Assembly: GCA_964369165.1 (NCBI GenBank)
Contig: CAYJFE010000097.1
Location: forward strand, 1-9,207
Direction of reading: 5' to 3'
Length of the DNA stretch: 9,207 bases
DNA from: CAYJAZ01 sp964369165
Lineage (GTDB): Bacteria > Desulfobacterota > Desulfovibrionia > Desulfovibrionales > Desulfovibrionaceae
The notes under the pieces were generated by a model, which did not search any database, was not told the DNA's origin, and saw only the letters and a program-made list of their open reading frames with translations. This document shows positions 1 through 8,500 of this stretch, piece after piece; positions within the stretch are counted from its first letter, which is position 1, and every line of letters starts with the position of its first letter. The position numbers and the translations under genes were made by a program.

Positions 1-452
1 CCATCATCAACATAAATAATGCCACATTCCTGAAAGCCATAATTAATAAATAATTTCTGCATAATAAGATTATCGTGATGCGTGTCACAGCGCACATTTT
101 TTATTTTAGTTTGGCAATAATCAAAACAAATATTGAATAAACCTTTTACTTTGCCAGAACTTGCAAGACGATGCACCGTGCCGTATTCTTCTTCATTCAG
201 CCATGCGCCTTCGAAAATTTCTATATATGTTGGATCAATACCAATAATAAATACAAACACTCCAACTATTTCGCCATCCTGCTCAATAAGATAGGAAATC
301 TGCTCTTTGACATCATTTTCAACCATTTCAAGACGTGGATAGCCATCAATCCATTGCTTTTCATTGCCAGTTTTATCCATTACGCTTTTTGCATAAGCAT
401 AAATTTCCATAACTTTAGGTATATCTTCTTTTTGTGTCAATCTTATATTCAT
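1..452 (-). CDS. GNAT-family N-acetyltransferase (partial, C-terminus beyond the left edge)
   Basis: Reading the minus strand from the ATG at 452-450 gives 150 uninterrupted codons to the left edge. The protein begins MNIRLTQKEDIPKVMEIYAY, a typical GNAT N-terminus. A central strand (about residues 61-71, EIVGVFVFIIG) is followed by a YIEIFEGAWL segment, VHRLASSGKVKGL (residues 93-105) in the acetyl-CoA pyrophosphate-binding region, and the late motif VRCDTHHDNLIMQKLFINYG plus FQECGIIYVDDG (120-151). The DTH..N..M...L...GF..CGI pattern is characteristic of small-molecule GNAT enzymes. GNAT proteins transfer an acetyl group from acetyl-CoA to an amine; the acceptor cannot be read from the sequence. 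The family is usually about 160-175 residues, so some 15-25 residues are missing off the window. An AAGGTG ribosome site (plus positions 459-464) supports this start. It is divergent from the binding-protein gene and probably has its own promoter. Confidence 0.85.
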   Translation of the reverse strand, partial: MNIRLTQKEDIPKVMEIYAYAKSVMDKTGNEKQWIDGYPRLEMVENDVKEQISYLIEQDGEIVGVFVFIIGIDPTYIEIFEGAWLNEEEYGTVHRLASSGKVKGLFNICFDYCQTKIKNVRCDTHHDNLIMQKLFINYGFQECGIIYVDD

Positions 453-479
453 CTTTAGCACCTTAAATAGAGTAAAAAA

Positions 480-508
480 GCTATACTGTTTTTTTCTTTT
501 TCTGTCTA
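480..508 (-). promoter_or_regulatory. Candidate sigma-70 promoter for the acetyltransferase gene
   Basis: On the minus strand, TAGACA (plus 503-508) lies exactly 17 nt upstream of TATAGC (plus 480-485), matching the -35 and -10 consensus at 5 and 4 of 6 positions. The spacer is an almost pure purine run on this strand. The start point would fall near 473, giving a leader of about 20 nt that includes the AAGGTG ribosome site. Identified by eye only. Confidence 0.45.
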
Positions 509-532
509 TAATTAAAGATAAGAGTTAAAAAC

Positions 533-561
533 TTTACATATAGAAGAAGTTAACCTATAGT
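533..561 (+). promoter_or_regulatory. Candidate sigma-70 promoter for the binding protein-RSH unit
   Basis: TTTACA (533-538) and TATAGT (556-561) are separated by 17 nt, each 5 of 6 matches to consensus. Transcription would begin near 568, leaving a leader of about 23 nt before the ATG at 591. The -35 element is 24 bp from the -35 element of the divergent acetyltransferase promoter, so the two could share a regulator or compete for polymerase. No clear operator palindrome was seen between them. Confidence 0.5.
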
Positions 562-590
562 ATATAAAACATTTATGAAGTAGGTTTGCT

Positions 591-2204
591 ATGCACTGTA
601 TATCTAAAAAAATTATTTATAGCCTTATTCTTTCTTCCCTCCTTGTTTCAAATACTTCTTTTGCAGAAGACACAAATATCTATGCCCCTGAAAATCAGGG
701 TGATAGCCTAGTTATGGCTTCGATAGGCGAAGCTTCAAACCTTATTCCCGTGCTTGCCACGGATTCTGCCTCGCATGAAATTGCTGATTTTATTTATGTT
801 TCTGCTCTAAAATACGACGAAAACTTAAACATTATCCCCTATGCGGCAAAATCTTTTGAAGTTTTAGATGGTGGTAAACATCTCAAATTTACTATGCGAG
901 AAGATATTTTATGGCAAGACGGCACTCCCCTCACCGCTGATGATGTGACTTTCACCTATAATCTTATCATTGATCCAAATACACCAACAGCCTATGCCGC
1001 TGATTTTCAAGCCGTGAAAGAGTATACGCAAACTGGCAAATACACTTTTGAAGTGAAATACGAAGAAGTGTATGCCCGTTCGCTCATTTCTTGGATGCAA
1101 TCGATTTTACCAAAACATATCTTGGAGAATGAAGATATTACACGCACTGATTTTGCACGTAATCCTATAGGCGCAGGCCCCTTCTTGCTTGACGATTGGC
1201 AAGCTGGCTCAAGAGTTATTCTAAAGTCAAATCCTACTTATTTTGAAGGTAAACCTCCTTTAAATAGTCTTGTTTATCGTATTATCCCAGATGCTTCCAC
1301 TATATTTTTAGAAGCAAGGAATAAAGCCATTGACTTTTTCTCGCCTACTCCTCAGCAGTATGTCAAACAAACAAAAGGCAAAGCTTGGGAGGAAACTTGG
1401 AATAAATACGAATACTTATCTTTCGGCTACACCTATTTTGGTTTCAATCTGCAAAATGAATTATTCAAAGATAAAAAAGTAAGGCAAGCTCTTTCATATG
1501 GCATTGACAGAAATGCACTTGTGCAAAGCGTGCTTTTAGGTCTTGGAGAAGCAACTGTTGGCCCATATAAACCGGGCACTTGGGTCTATAATGACAAGCT
1601 TTCGCCTTATACTTTTGATAAAGCAAAAGCAGAAGCCTTACTCAAAGAAGCTGGTTGGAATAAAAATAAAGATGGCATACTTGAAAAAGAGGGCAAAGCT
1701 TTCTCCTTTACTGTTTTGACAAATCAAGGCAATGATTCACGCATAAAAACAGCAACTATTATGCAGGCTTATTATAAAGAACTTGGTATTGAAATGAAAA
1801 TTCGCACTGTGGAATGGTCGGCCTTTATCAAAGAATTTGTGAATACTGGTAATTTTGATGCACTTATTCTTGCTTGGAATATCTTGCAAGATCCTGACGT
1901 TTATGACGTGTGGCACTCTTCAAAGGCTGAAGATAATGGACTTAATTTTGTAAAATTTACAAATCCTGAAGTAGATCAGCTTCTTGTTGATGCCAGAAAA
2001 ACTCTTGATCAAGACGAAAGAAAGAAATTATACGATAGATTTCAAGAAATATTACATGAAGAACAGCCTTATCTCTTTTTGTATGTGCCAAAGGCACTTC
2101 CCATGGTTCAAAAGCGTTTCCATAATATAAAGCCTTCAATTTCGGGCATTTCTTATAATATGGATAAATGGTATGTTCCTAAAAACCTTCAAGTGTATAA
2201 GTAG
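591..2204 (+). CDS. ABC transporter periplasmic substrate-binding protein, peptide/nickel type (SBP_bac_5 family)
   Basis: A 537-residue extracytoplasmic solute receptor of the DppA/OppA/AppA class, expected to capture oligopeptides (or, in some relatives, nickel or heme) in the periplasm and deliver them to an ABC permease. The N-terminus has a classical signal peptide: KK at 6-7, a hydrophobic core at about 8-20 and a likely cut after SFA (residue 25). There is no lipobox cysteine, so a soluble periplasmic protein is expected. Family signatures are clear: LKFTMREDILWQDGTPLTAD followed by DVTFTYN (98-124), the IGAGPFLLDDWQAGSR block, RIIPDAST, and FKDKKVRQALSYGIDRNALV. Length is normal for the family. 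The AAGTAG-rich sequence at 578-584 is a weak ribosome site 6 nt before the ATG. No permease or ATPase gene is next to it, so it acts as an orphan receptor or its partners lie elsewhere. Ligand specificity cannot be read here. Confidence 0.93.
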   Translation: MHCISKKIIYSLILSSLLVSNTSFAEDTNIYAPENQGDSLVMASIGEASNLIPVLATDSASHEIADFIYVSALKYDENLNIIPYAAKSFEVLDGGKHLKFTMREDILWQDGTPLTADDVTFTYNLIIDPNTPTAYAADFQAVKEYTQTGKYTFEVKYEEVYARSLISWMQSILPKHILENEDITRTDFARNPIGAGPFLLDDWQAGSRVILKSNPTYFEGKPPLNSLVYRIIPDASTIFLEARNKAIDFFSPTPQQYVKQTKGKAWEETWNKYEYLSFGYTYFGFNLQNELFKDKKVRQALSYGIDRNALVQSVLLGLGEATVGPYKPGTWVYNDKLSPYTFDKAKAEALLKEAGWNKNKDGILEKEGKAFSFTVLTNQGNDSRIKTATIMQAYYKELGIEMKIRTVEWSAFIKEFVNTGNFDALILAWNILQDPDVYDVWHSSKAEDNGLNFVKFTNPEVDQLLVDARKTLDQDERKKLYDRFQEILHEEQPYLFLYVPKALPMVQKRFHNIKPSISGISYNMDKWYVPKNLQVYK

Positions 2205-2209
2205 TCACT

Positions 2210-4492
2210 ATGCCAAATACAAATAATTTTGATGTCAATATGTTGCAAGACAATGTTTCTGTGCCTTTAACAAAAGAAGCAGAGGAATTACAAAAAAAGC
2301 GTACGCACCCTTCTTTGCCGACAATAGAGGAAATTCTCTATGCGCTCAAGGAAAAATCGCCCACTGCTAATGCAGACTTAGTTTCACGCGCCTATAAATA
2401 CGCTCAGGCCGCTCATGCAGGGCAATTGCGTCTGTCTGGTGAGCCTTACCTTATGCACCCTGCTTCCGTTGCGCTTATCTTGGCCGAACTTGGCTTTGAT
2501 GAATGCGCTGTTTCTGCTGGTTTATTGCATGATACAGTTGAAGATACTGAAGCTTATATCGAAGATTTAGACGCTGAATTTGGCGAAGAAGTTGCCGATA
2601 TTGTTGATGGCGTAACAAAGATTTCTATTATGTCTTTTGATTCAAAAGAAGAGCAACAAGCGGAAAATATTCGTAAGATGATCTTGGCTATGAGTCATGA
2701 CATACGCGTGCCTATAGTCAAACTTGCTGACAGAATGCACAATATGCGCACCCTCGACTTTCAAAAACCGCATAAGCAAAAATCCATTGCGCAAGAAACT
2801 ATGGATATCTACGCGCCTTTAGCAAACAGGCTTGGGCTGCACCGTATGAAATTGCAGCTTGAAGATTTGAGCTTTAAATATATCTATCCAGACTCTTGGG
2901 CGCTTATTACTGACTGGCTTGAAGAAAACCAAATGGAAGAACGCCAGCTTATTGCAAAAGTTATTTCAAAGCTTACAGGTATTTTGAACGAAAACAAGAT
3001 CGACGGCACAGTTTTTGGTAGAATAAAGCATAAATACAGCATCTATAAAAAGATGACTGAGCAAAAAACCACGCTTGATGAAATGCATGATATTATTGCC
3101 TTTCGTGTGCTTGTGAACGATGTGCGTGATTGCTATGCCGTGCTTGGTTTTGTGCACTCACTTTGGAAGCCAGTTCCAGGAAGATTTAAAGATTATATTT
3201 CACTTCCAAAAGCCAATGGCTATCAATCATTGCACTCTACCGTTATTGGCCCAGAAGGCGAAAGACTTGAAGTGCAAATTAGAACCTATGAAATGCACAA
3301 TTTGGCTGAACATGGCGTGGCCTCGCATTGGCTTTATAAGGAAAGAGGCAGAAATATCAAGGAAGCGCCACAGCTTCAATGGCTTCGTGACTTAGTTGAA
3401 AGACAAAGAGATGAGGCTGATTCTAAAGAATTTATGCATTCTTTAAAGCTTGATTTATTCAAGGACGAAGTCTATGTTTTCACACCTCAAGGGCAAGTAA
3501 AAGAATTGCCTGAAGGCTCAACTGCTATTGACTTTGCCTATCTTATACACACAGATATTGGGCATCATTGCGTAGGCGCAAAGGTTGATGGAAAACTCAC
3601 CCCTCTCTCTACTCCTCTAAAAAGTGGCTCTACCATTGAAATTATTATCGATAAAAACAGAAATCCTAGCAGGGATTGGCTGAAATTTGTCAAAACTTCA
3701 AAAGCCCGTTCGCGCATTCAGCACTATCTCAACACCAAAGAAAGGGCTGCTTCGCTTTCACTGGGTAAAGAAATTTTAGAAAAAGAAGGGCGCAAGCTTG
3801 GTATAAATCTCAATAAAGCTATAAAAGACGGCTCTTTTGCTCTCTTGATTGACGATTTTTCTGTGGCAAGCATTGACGATATTATTATCGCAGTCGGCTA
3901 TACTCGCCTCACGCCGAGAAAAGTTTTGGGTCGCTATCTTGAATTGACTGGCAAAAGCTTAAAAGAAGTCGATCCAAAGCATAACGAACCTGAAAGCAAA
4001 ACTCCTAAACCGCCAAAAAAAGACGAGCCAAAGCAAGCCATTATCATTCAAGGGCAAGACGATATGCTTGTGCGCTTTGCCCAATGCTGCTCGCCTTTAC
4101 CTGGCGATTCAGTCGTAGGCTTTATCAGCCGAGGCCGTGGTATTATTGTTCACACAATGAATTGCCCTCATGTGCAAGAGCTTGAAGCAGAAAGGCTTAT
4201 AACAGTTGCGTGGAGCGATCAAGAGCTTTCTACAAAGCCAATGCCAGCACGTATACATATGCTTTGCAAAAACGAAAAAGGCACGCTTGCCGCCATTGCC
4301 ACGGTGCTTATGCAGCAAGATGTTAATATTGATAATCTTTCTGTTTATTCGCAAGTCGATGGAAAATCCATTATCGATACCACTGTTGAAATGCGTGATA
4401 CTGTGCACCTTTATCAAACCATTGATAAATTAAGGAATATTGAGCAAGTAATTGAGGTTACAAGGACGAGCGAGGAATTAGAAGATATGTAA
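2210..4492 (+). CDS. Bifunctional (p)ppGpp synthetase/hydrolase, RelA/SpoT (RSH) family
   Basis: A full-length 760-residue long RSH that makes (p)ppGpp from ATP and GTP/GDP and hydrolyses it, controlling the stringent response in the cytosol. The HD hydrolase domain (about 55-200) keeps H83, H107-D108 and D174 as metal ligands and E111-D112 of the HDxxED motif, with spacings matching the Streptococcus Rel enzyme. The synthetase domain (about 240-375) has YSIYKK, D294, RFKD at 325-328 (the RXKD type of bifunctional enzymes, not the ExDD of RelA), NGYQSLHST and EVQIRT. A TGS domain (about 420-480), a helical region, a Cys/His module (C626, C627, H648, C652) and a C-terminal ACT domain (about 680-755) follow. 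A Pro/Lys-rich linker lies at about 596-609. The start is 5 nt after the preceding stop; an AAGTAG element overlaps that stop, so translational coupling is likely. About 45 residues precede the HD domain, somewhat long for the family, so a downstream start (M11) is possible. Confidence 0.96.
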   Translation: MPNTNNFDVNMLQDNVSVPLTKEAEELQKKRTHPSLPTIEEILYALKEKSPTANADLVSRAYKYAQAAHAGQLRLSGEPYLMHPASVALILAELGFDECAVSAGLLHDTVEDTEAYIEDLDAEFGEEVADIVDGVTKISIMSFDSKEEQQAENIRKMILAMSHDIRVPIVKLADRMHNMRTLDFQKPHKQKSIAQETMDIYAPLANRLGLHRMKLQLEDLSFKYIYPDSWALITDWLEENQMEERQLIAKVISKLTGILNENKIDGTVFGRIKHKYSIYKKMTEQKTTLDEMHDIIAFRVLVNDVRDCYAVLGFVHSLWKPVPGRFKDYISLPKANGYQSLHSTVIGPEGERLEVQIRTYEMHNLAEHGVASHWLYKERGRNIKEAPQLQWLRDLVERQRDEADSKEFMHSLKLDLFKDEVYVFTPQGQVKELPEGSTAIDFAYLIHTDIGHHCVGAKVDGKLTPLSTPLKSGSTIEIIIDKNRNPSRDWLKFVKTSKARSRIQHYLNTKERAASLSLGKEILEKEGRKLGINLNKAIKDGSFALLIDDFSVASIDDIIIAVGYTRLTPRKVLGRYLELTGKSLKEVDPKHNEPESKTPKPPKKDEPKQAIIIQGQDDMLVRFAQCCSPLPGDSVVGFISRGRGIIVHTMNCPHVQELEAERLITVAWSDQELSTKPMPARIHMLCKNEKGTLAAIATVLMQQDVNIDNLSVYSQVDGKSIIDTTVEMRDTVHLYQTIDKLRNIEQVIEVTRTSEELEDM

Positions 4493-4617
4493 AATGAATT
4501 CTTTTGTGTTTTTTCTTCCAAAAAGTGAATTTTTTACGTCAATCATGTATGTTTTGATACACTCTTTCCGAAAAAATTAATTTTTCTCGAAAAATTCACA
4601 AAATTTATTCATTTTAT
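4493..4617 (+). promoter_or_regulatory. AT-rich intergenic leader upstream of the biotin ligase, with nested inverted repeats
   Basis: This 125-nt gap holds GTGAATTTTT (4525-4534) and its perfect complement AAAAATTCAC (4590-4599). Inside lie a 5-bp stem TGTAT/ATACA (4546-4550 and 4557-4561, loop GTTTTG) and AATTTTTC/GAAAAATT (4579-4586 and 4589-4596). The arm AAAAAATT (4571-4578) also pairs with AATTTTTT (4528-4535). TTGATA at 4554-4559 is a possible -35 element, but the sequence 17 nt downstream (TTAATT) is a poor -10. No strong GC-rich terminator for the RSH gene is visible; the T runs at 4509-4514 and 4530-4535 have only weak stems. The region could carry a promoter, an operator or a folding leader, or simply be AT-rich spacer. 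Confidence 0.35.
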
Positions 4618-5535
4618 ATGAGCGGGATTATGGAAAAAATAGAATTAAAATTAAATGAGCAAAATTCTGCTCCCCTCTTTATGCTTGGAGAAGCAAGCTC
4701 TTCTCTTGATATCGCCTCTGCGCTTTATCAAGAAGGAAAGTTGCCTTTATGGGGCTCTGTGCTTGTTGAAAAGCAAACAAAAGGGCGTGGCCAAAGGGGG
4801 CATAGTTGGCATTCAGAGGGAAAAAATCTTTATGCGGCCTTGCGCTTGCCTATGGACGGCCTTTTTTCTTCAGAAGCAAGTGCGCCTATTATAGGGACAA
4901 TTCTTGCTGAATCCTTGCGTAAAATATATTGTGATGAAAAGAATGCAAAAGATAGAGAAATTCTTCTCAAATGGACGAATGATATTTTGTTGAGAGATGG
5001 AGACAATTATTATAAAATTGCAGGAATGTTGCTTGAAGAAAAAAATAATACTCTTTTTGCAGGCATAGGCATAAATATTAATTCTTCGCCAAATTTTTCA
5101 GAAATTGAAAATCAAAATATTGAGCCAAGTCATTTGTCTAAATATTTTTCAATTGAAAAAGTAGAAGATAGCGATTTTTCTACTCTTTGGGGGAAAATTG
5201 TTTCCTCAATTTATCTCTGCTATAGTGATAAAAATAAAAAGAAAGTAAGTGGCAATACCACACTTTTAAATAAAAATCAAGAGATTGACCATGAAAAGCA
5301 AAAAATAGTATTAGAAAGAGCTGACACTATTTTAGCTTTTAAAAATAAGGAAGTTAAAATTATTGAAGCTCTGCCTTTTGATAGCTTTGATTACGATGAA
5401 GAAAATGTACAAATCGATACCTATACAGGCATTTTGCGCACTATCTCATCACAAAAAGAAAGCCTTGGTGGCATAATCATTGATACAAAATACGGCAGAA
5501 AAACATTTATAAATGGAAGAGTTTCGCTTCTATAA
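4618..5535 (+). CDS. birA: Biotin--[biotin carboxyl-carrier protein] ligase, monofunctional (no HTH domain)
   Basis: The enzyme activates biotin with ATP to biotinyl-AMP and attaches it to a specific lysine of carrier domains in the cytosol. Visible motifs in the 305 residues are SSLDIA (28-33, near the biotin pocket), GRGQRGHSWHS (56-66, the adenylate-binding loop), KWTNDI (118-123, usually KWPND), KIAGMLLEE (133-141, containing the catalytic lysine) and GIGINI (149-154). A C-terminal small domain (about 235-305) ends with GRKTFINGRVSLL. Only about 20 residues precede the catalytic domain, so the winged-helix repressor domain of E. coli BirA is absent and this is a class I ligase. The ATG at 4618 has no ribosome site; M5 at 4630 has a weak GAGCGG ahead of it and is an equally good start. 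The coding sequence is visibly more AT-rich than its neighbours (13 G/C in 60 at 5221-5280). The carboxylase 37 nt downstream is the probable main client. Confidence 0.9.
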   Translation: MSGIMEKIELKLNEQNSAPLFMLGEASSSLDIASALYQEGKLPLWGSVLVEKQTKGRGQRGHSWHSEGKNLYAALRLPMDGLFSSEASAPIIGTILAESLRKIYCDEKNAKDREILLKWTNDILLRDGDNYYKIAGMLLEEKNNTLFAGIGININSSPNFSEIENQNIEPSHLSKYFSIEKVEDSDFSTLWGKIVSSIYLCYSDKNKKKVSGNTTLLNKNQEIDHEKQKIVLERADTILAFKNKEVKIIEALPFDSFDYDEENVQIDTYTGILRTISSQKESLGGIIIDTKYGRKTFINGRVSLL

Positions 5536-5560
5536 AAAGAAGTGACAAAATAGAGTGAAT

Positions 5561-5569
5561 AAGGAAGAG
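5561..5569 (+). promoter_or_regulatory. Strong ribosome binding site of the pyruvate carboxylase gene
   Basis: AAGGAAGAG is the best Shine-Dalgarno sequence in the window and fixes the ATG at 5573. It contrasts with the weak or absent sites ahead of the ligase, RSH and binding-protein genes, which fits a need for much more carboxylase than ligase if the two share a transcript. Confidence 0.7.
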
Positions 5570-5572
5570 AAA

Positions 5573-8500
5573 ATGGCAAAACACAGTTTTCAAGAAGTTT
5601 TCAATAATCTTAGAGGTAAAAGAATTTTAGTTGCAAACAGGGGCATCACTGCAAGAAGAATATGCCGCGCTATACGTGAGCGCTGTCAAGCAACCGCTGT
5701 TATGACGGCAACCGACGTTGATAAAACATCACTAGCGGCCTCAGCAGCCGATGAATTACTCCTTTTAGGTTCTGATCCTAATGCCTATCTTGATATAGAT
5801 TTAATTATTGCAAAGGCAAAGGAAAATGATATTGTTGCTATTCACCCTGGCTGGGGCTTTGCATCAGAAGATTCACAATTCCCTAAAAAGTGTAAAGAAG
5901 CGGGCATTATATTTATAGGCTCAACTGCCGAAGCTATGAATTTACTTGGCAATAAGGTTGAGGCAAGAAATTTAGCAAAAGAATTGAATATTCCTGTTGT
6001 GCCTGGCTCAGAGGGCGCAGTAGATATTCCTGAAGCTCGTCGTCTTATCAAAGAAATGGGCCTTCCTGTCATGCTTAAAGCTGAAGGCGGCGGCGGCGGC
6101 CGTGGTATTTTTGCCATCACAAACGAAGAAGAATTAGAAGAAGCCTTTGTAAAAGCTTCCACCATGGCAGAAGCGGCTTTTGGTAATCCACGCTTATTTG
6201 TTGAAAAATATCTTCAAAGCGTGCGCCATATTGAAATCCAAGTGATTGCGGATAAACACGGCAATGTCTTTGCTTTTGACGAAAGGGATTGCTCTGTTCA
6301 GCGTAATCACCAAAAACTTATTGAAATCACGCCATCTCCATGGGAAGGCATCACAGAAAAATTGCGTGGCGAACTGAAAGAATACGCCAGAAAATTGGTC
6401 AAACACGTCGAATACGATTCTTTGGCTACAGTTGAATTTTTAGTCACTGACAAAGGCGAAGCCTACCTTATTGAAGTAAACACACGCTTGCAAGTTGAGC
6501 ACGGCATTACAGAATGTCGTTACGGTATCGACTTAGTGGAAACACAAATAGGCATAGCCTTTGGCATGAAATTGCCTTATAATGAAGAAAACACTCCGCC
6601 TAAGCAATTTGCAATGCAAGTGCGTATCAACTGTGAAGATCCTAAAAAGAATTTCACACCAAATACAGGCAGAATTGTACGCTATGTTTCCCCTGGTGGC
6701 CTTGGTGTTAGACTAGACTCTAATCTCTCTGCTGGTTATGAATTTCCTTCTAACTACGACTCAGCTGGCGCACTTTTAATCACTTATGGTAATACTTGGG
6801 ATAAAGTTTGCGGCGTTATGACAAGAGCTTTGAATGAGTACACAATTTCAGGGCTTAAAACAACTATTCCTTTCTATAGACATATCTTGCAAAATGAAGA
6901 TTTCTTGAATGCAAATTTCGACACTTCCTTCATTGCGCAAAATCCTGAATTATTAGACTATAATGACATTGCTCCTGAAGGCGAACGTCTTTCAAGACTT
7001 GTGGCAGAAATCACCGCAAGAGGCTATAATCCTCATGTGCAATTAGGCGAATACCGCTCTACCACAACTCCAAAACTTCCGTCTTATAATCCAGTATTGC
7101 CAGCCATCAAAACTGAAGAATTAGTAAAGGAAAATCCTTATCCTAAAAATGATCGCTCTGCCCTCTTAGAATTTGTGCGTGACACAAAGAAAATTCACTT
7201 CACCGACACTACGCCACGTGATATGACACAATCAAATACAGGCAACCGTTTTAGATTAGCAGAAGATAAACTTATTGGCCCATACCTTGACAATGCCAAC
7301 CTTTTCTCCATCGAAAATGGCGGCGGTGCGCATTTCCACGTCAATATGATGGCTAATATGACCTATCCATTTTCAGAAGCACATCAATGGAACACCTTTG
7401 CTCCAAAAACTTTGAAACAACTCTTAGTGCGCTCTACAAACGGTTTAGGCTATAATCCACTGCCAAAAAACATCATGCAGAAAACCACTGAAATGATCTG
7501 CGAACACTACGATATTATGCGTTGCTTTGACTTTTTGAATGATATAGACAATATGATTCCTTTAGCCGAAGTTATGCTTTCACGAAAAGATGTTATTTTC
7601 GAGCCAGCTCTCTCTATGTCAGTAGCAAAAGGCTTTGATATTGACCACTATCTTGACGTGACACAATATATCCTTGAAACAATAGGCAAAATCAAGGGTG
7701 TGAGCGTAAAAAAAGCAAGTAAAGATATTATCTTAGGCTTAAAAGACATGGCTGGCGTATGCAATCCTCGCTTTATGAGAGATATGGTTTCAGCCCTCAC
7801 AAAGAAATATCCTGATCTTGTATTGCATTATCACCGCCACTATACAGACGGCTTATTCGTTCCTAGCGTTGGTGCTGCTGCACAAGCTGGCTGTCATATA
7901 GTAGACGCTGCTTTAGGCGCAAGTGTTCGCTCTTACGGGCAAGGTGATATTCAATCCACCGCCGCCTATATCAAGGACGAATTTGGCATTGACAATCTAC
8001 TCAATATGAACGCTATCAATCAAGCAAACTTTGTATTGAAACAAATTATGCCTTATTATGATAGATACGCCTCACCTTATTTCCTTGGCACAGATTATAA
8101 TGTAGTCAATCATGCTATGCCAGGCGGTGCAACTTCTTCTTCACAAGAAGGGGCATTAAAACAAGGCTATATACATCTTCTTCCAGCTATGCTTGAATAT
8201 CTTGGCGAAGCAAGAAAGATTGTGCGCTATCACGACGTAACACCTGGTTCACAAATCACCTGGAACACTTCCTTCCTTGCTATCACAAATGCTTACAAAA
8301 GAGGCGGCGATGAAGAAGTGCATCATCTTCTTTCTGTCATCAAAGAAGTGGCAAACACAAAGCAAGATGATTTATCTTCCAAAATGAAGAAAGAAAGATT
8401 GATTATCTATCAAGATTGCAACGATGCCTTTAGAAATCTCCTATTAGGCAAATTTGGCAAACTTCCTTTAGGCTTCCCTGAAGATTGGGTCTATCAATCA

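Noticed and set aside
171..458. Plus-strand 95-codon open frame rich in Phe, Ile and Asn
   Set aside because: It lies wholly antisense to the acetyltransferase gene, which shows clear family motifs and a ribosome site; the composition is what an AT-rich antisense frame gives.
4109..4433. Overlapping open frames on both strands inside the 3' part of the RSH gene
   Set aside because: The RSH reading frame encodes the conserved Cys/His and ACT domains across this span, and the other frames lack any recognisable motif or ribosome site.
4501..4536. Possible rho-independent terminator after the RSH gene
   Set aside because: There are T runs, but the only stems available (for example AAAAA/TTTTT around GTGAA) contain no G/C pairs and would be very weak, so a terminator call is not supported.
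6086..6100. Perfect (GGC)5 trinucleotide repeat
   Set aside because: It encodes the conserved glycine-rich ATP-grasp loop of the biotin carboxylase. Slippage would keep the frame, and the run is explained by protein constraint rather than by a phase-variation device.
5842..6165. Minus-strand 107-codon frame with a proline run and Ser/Ala-rich sequence
   Set aside because: It is the antisense of the biotin carboxylase domain; the proline run is the complement of the glycine codons of the ATP-binding loop.
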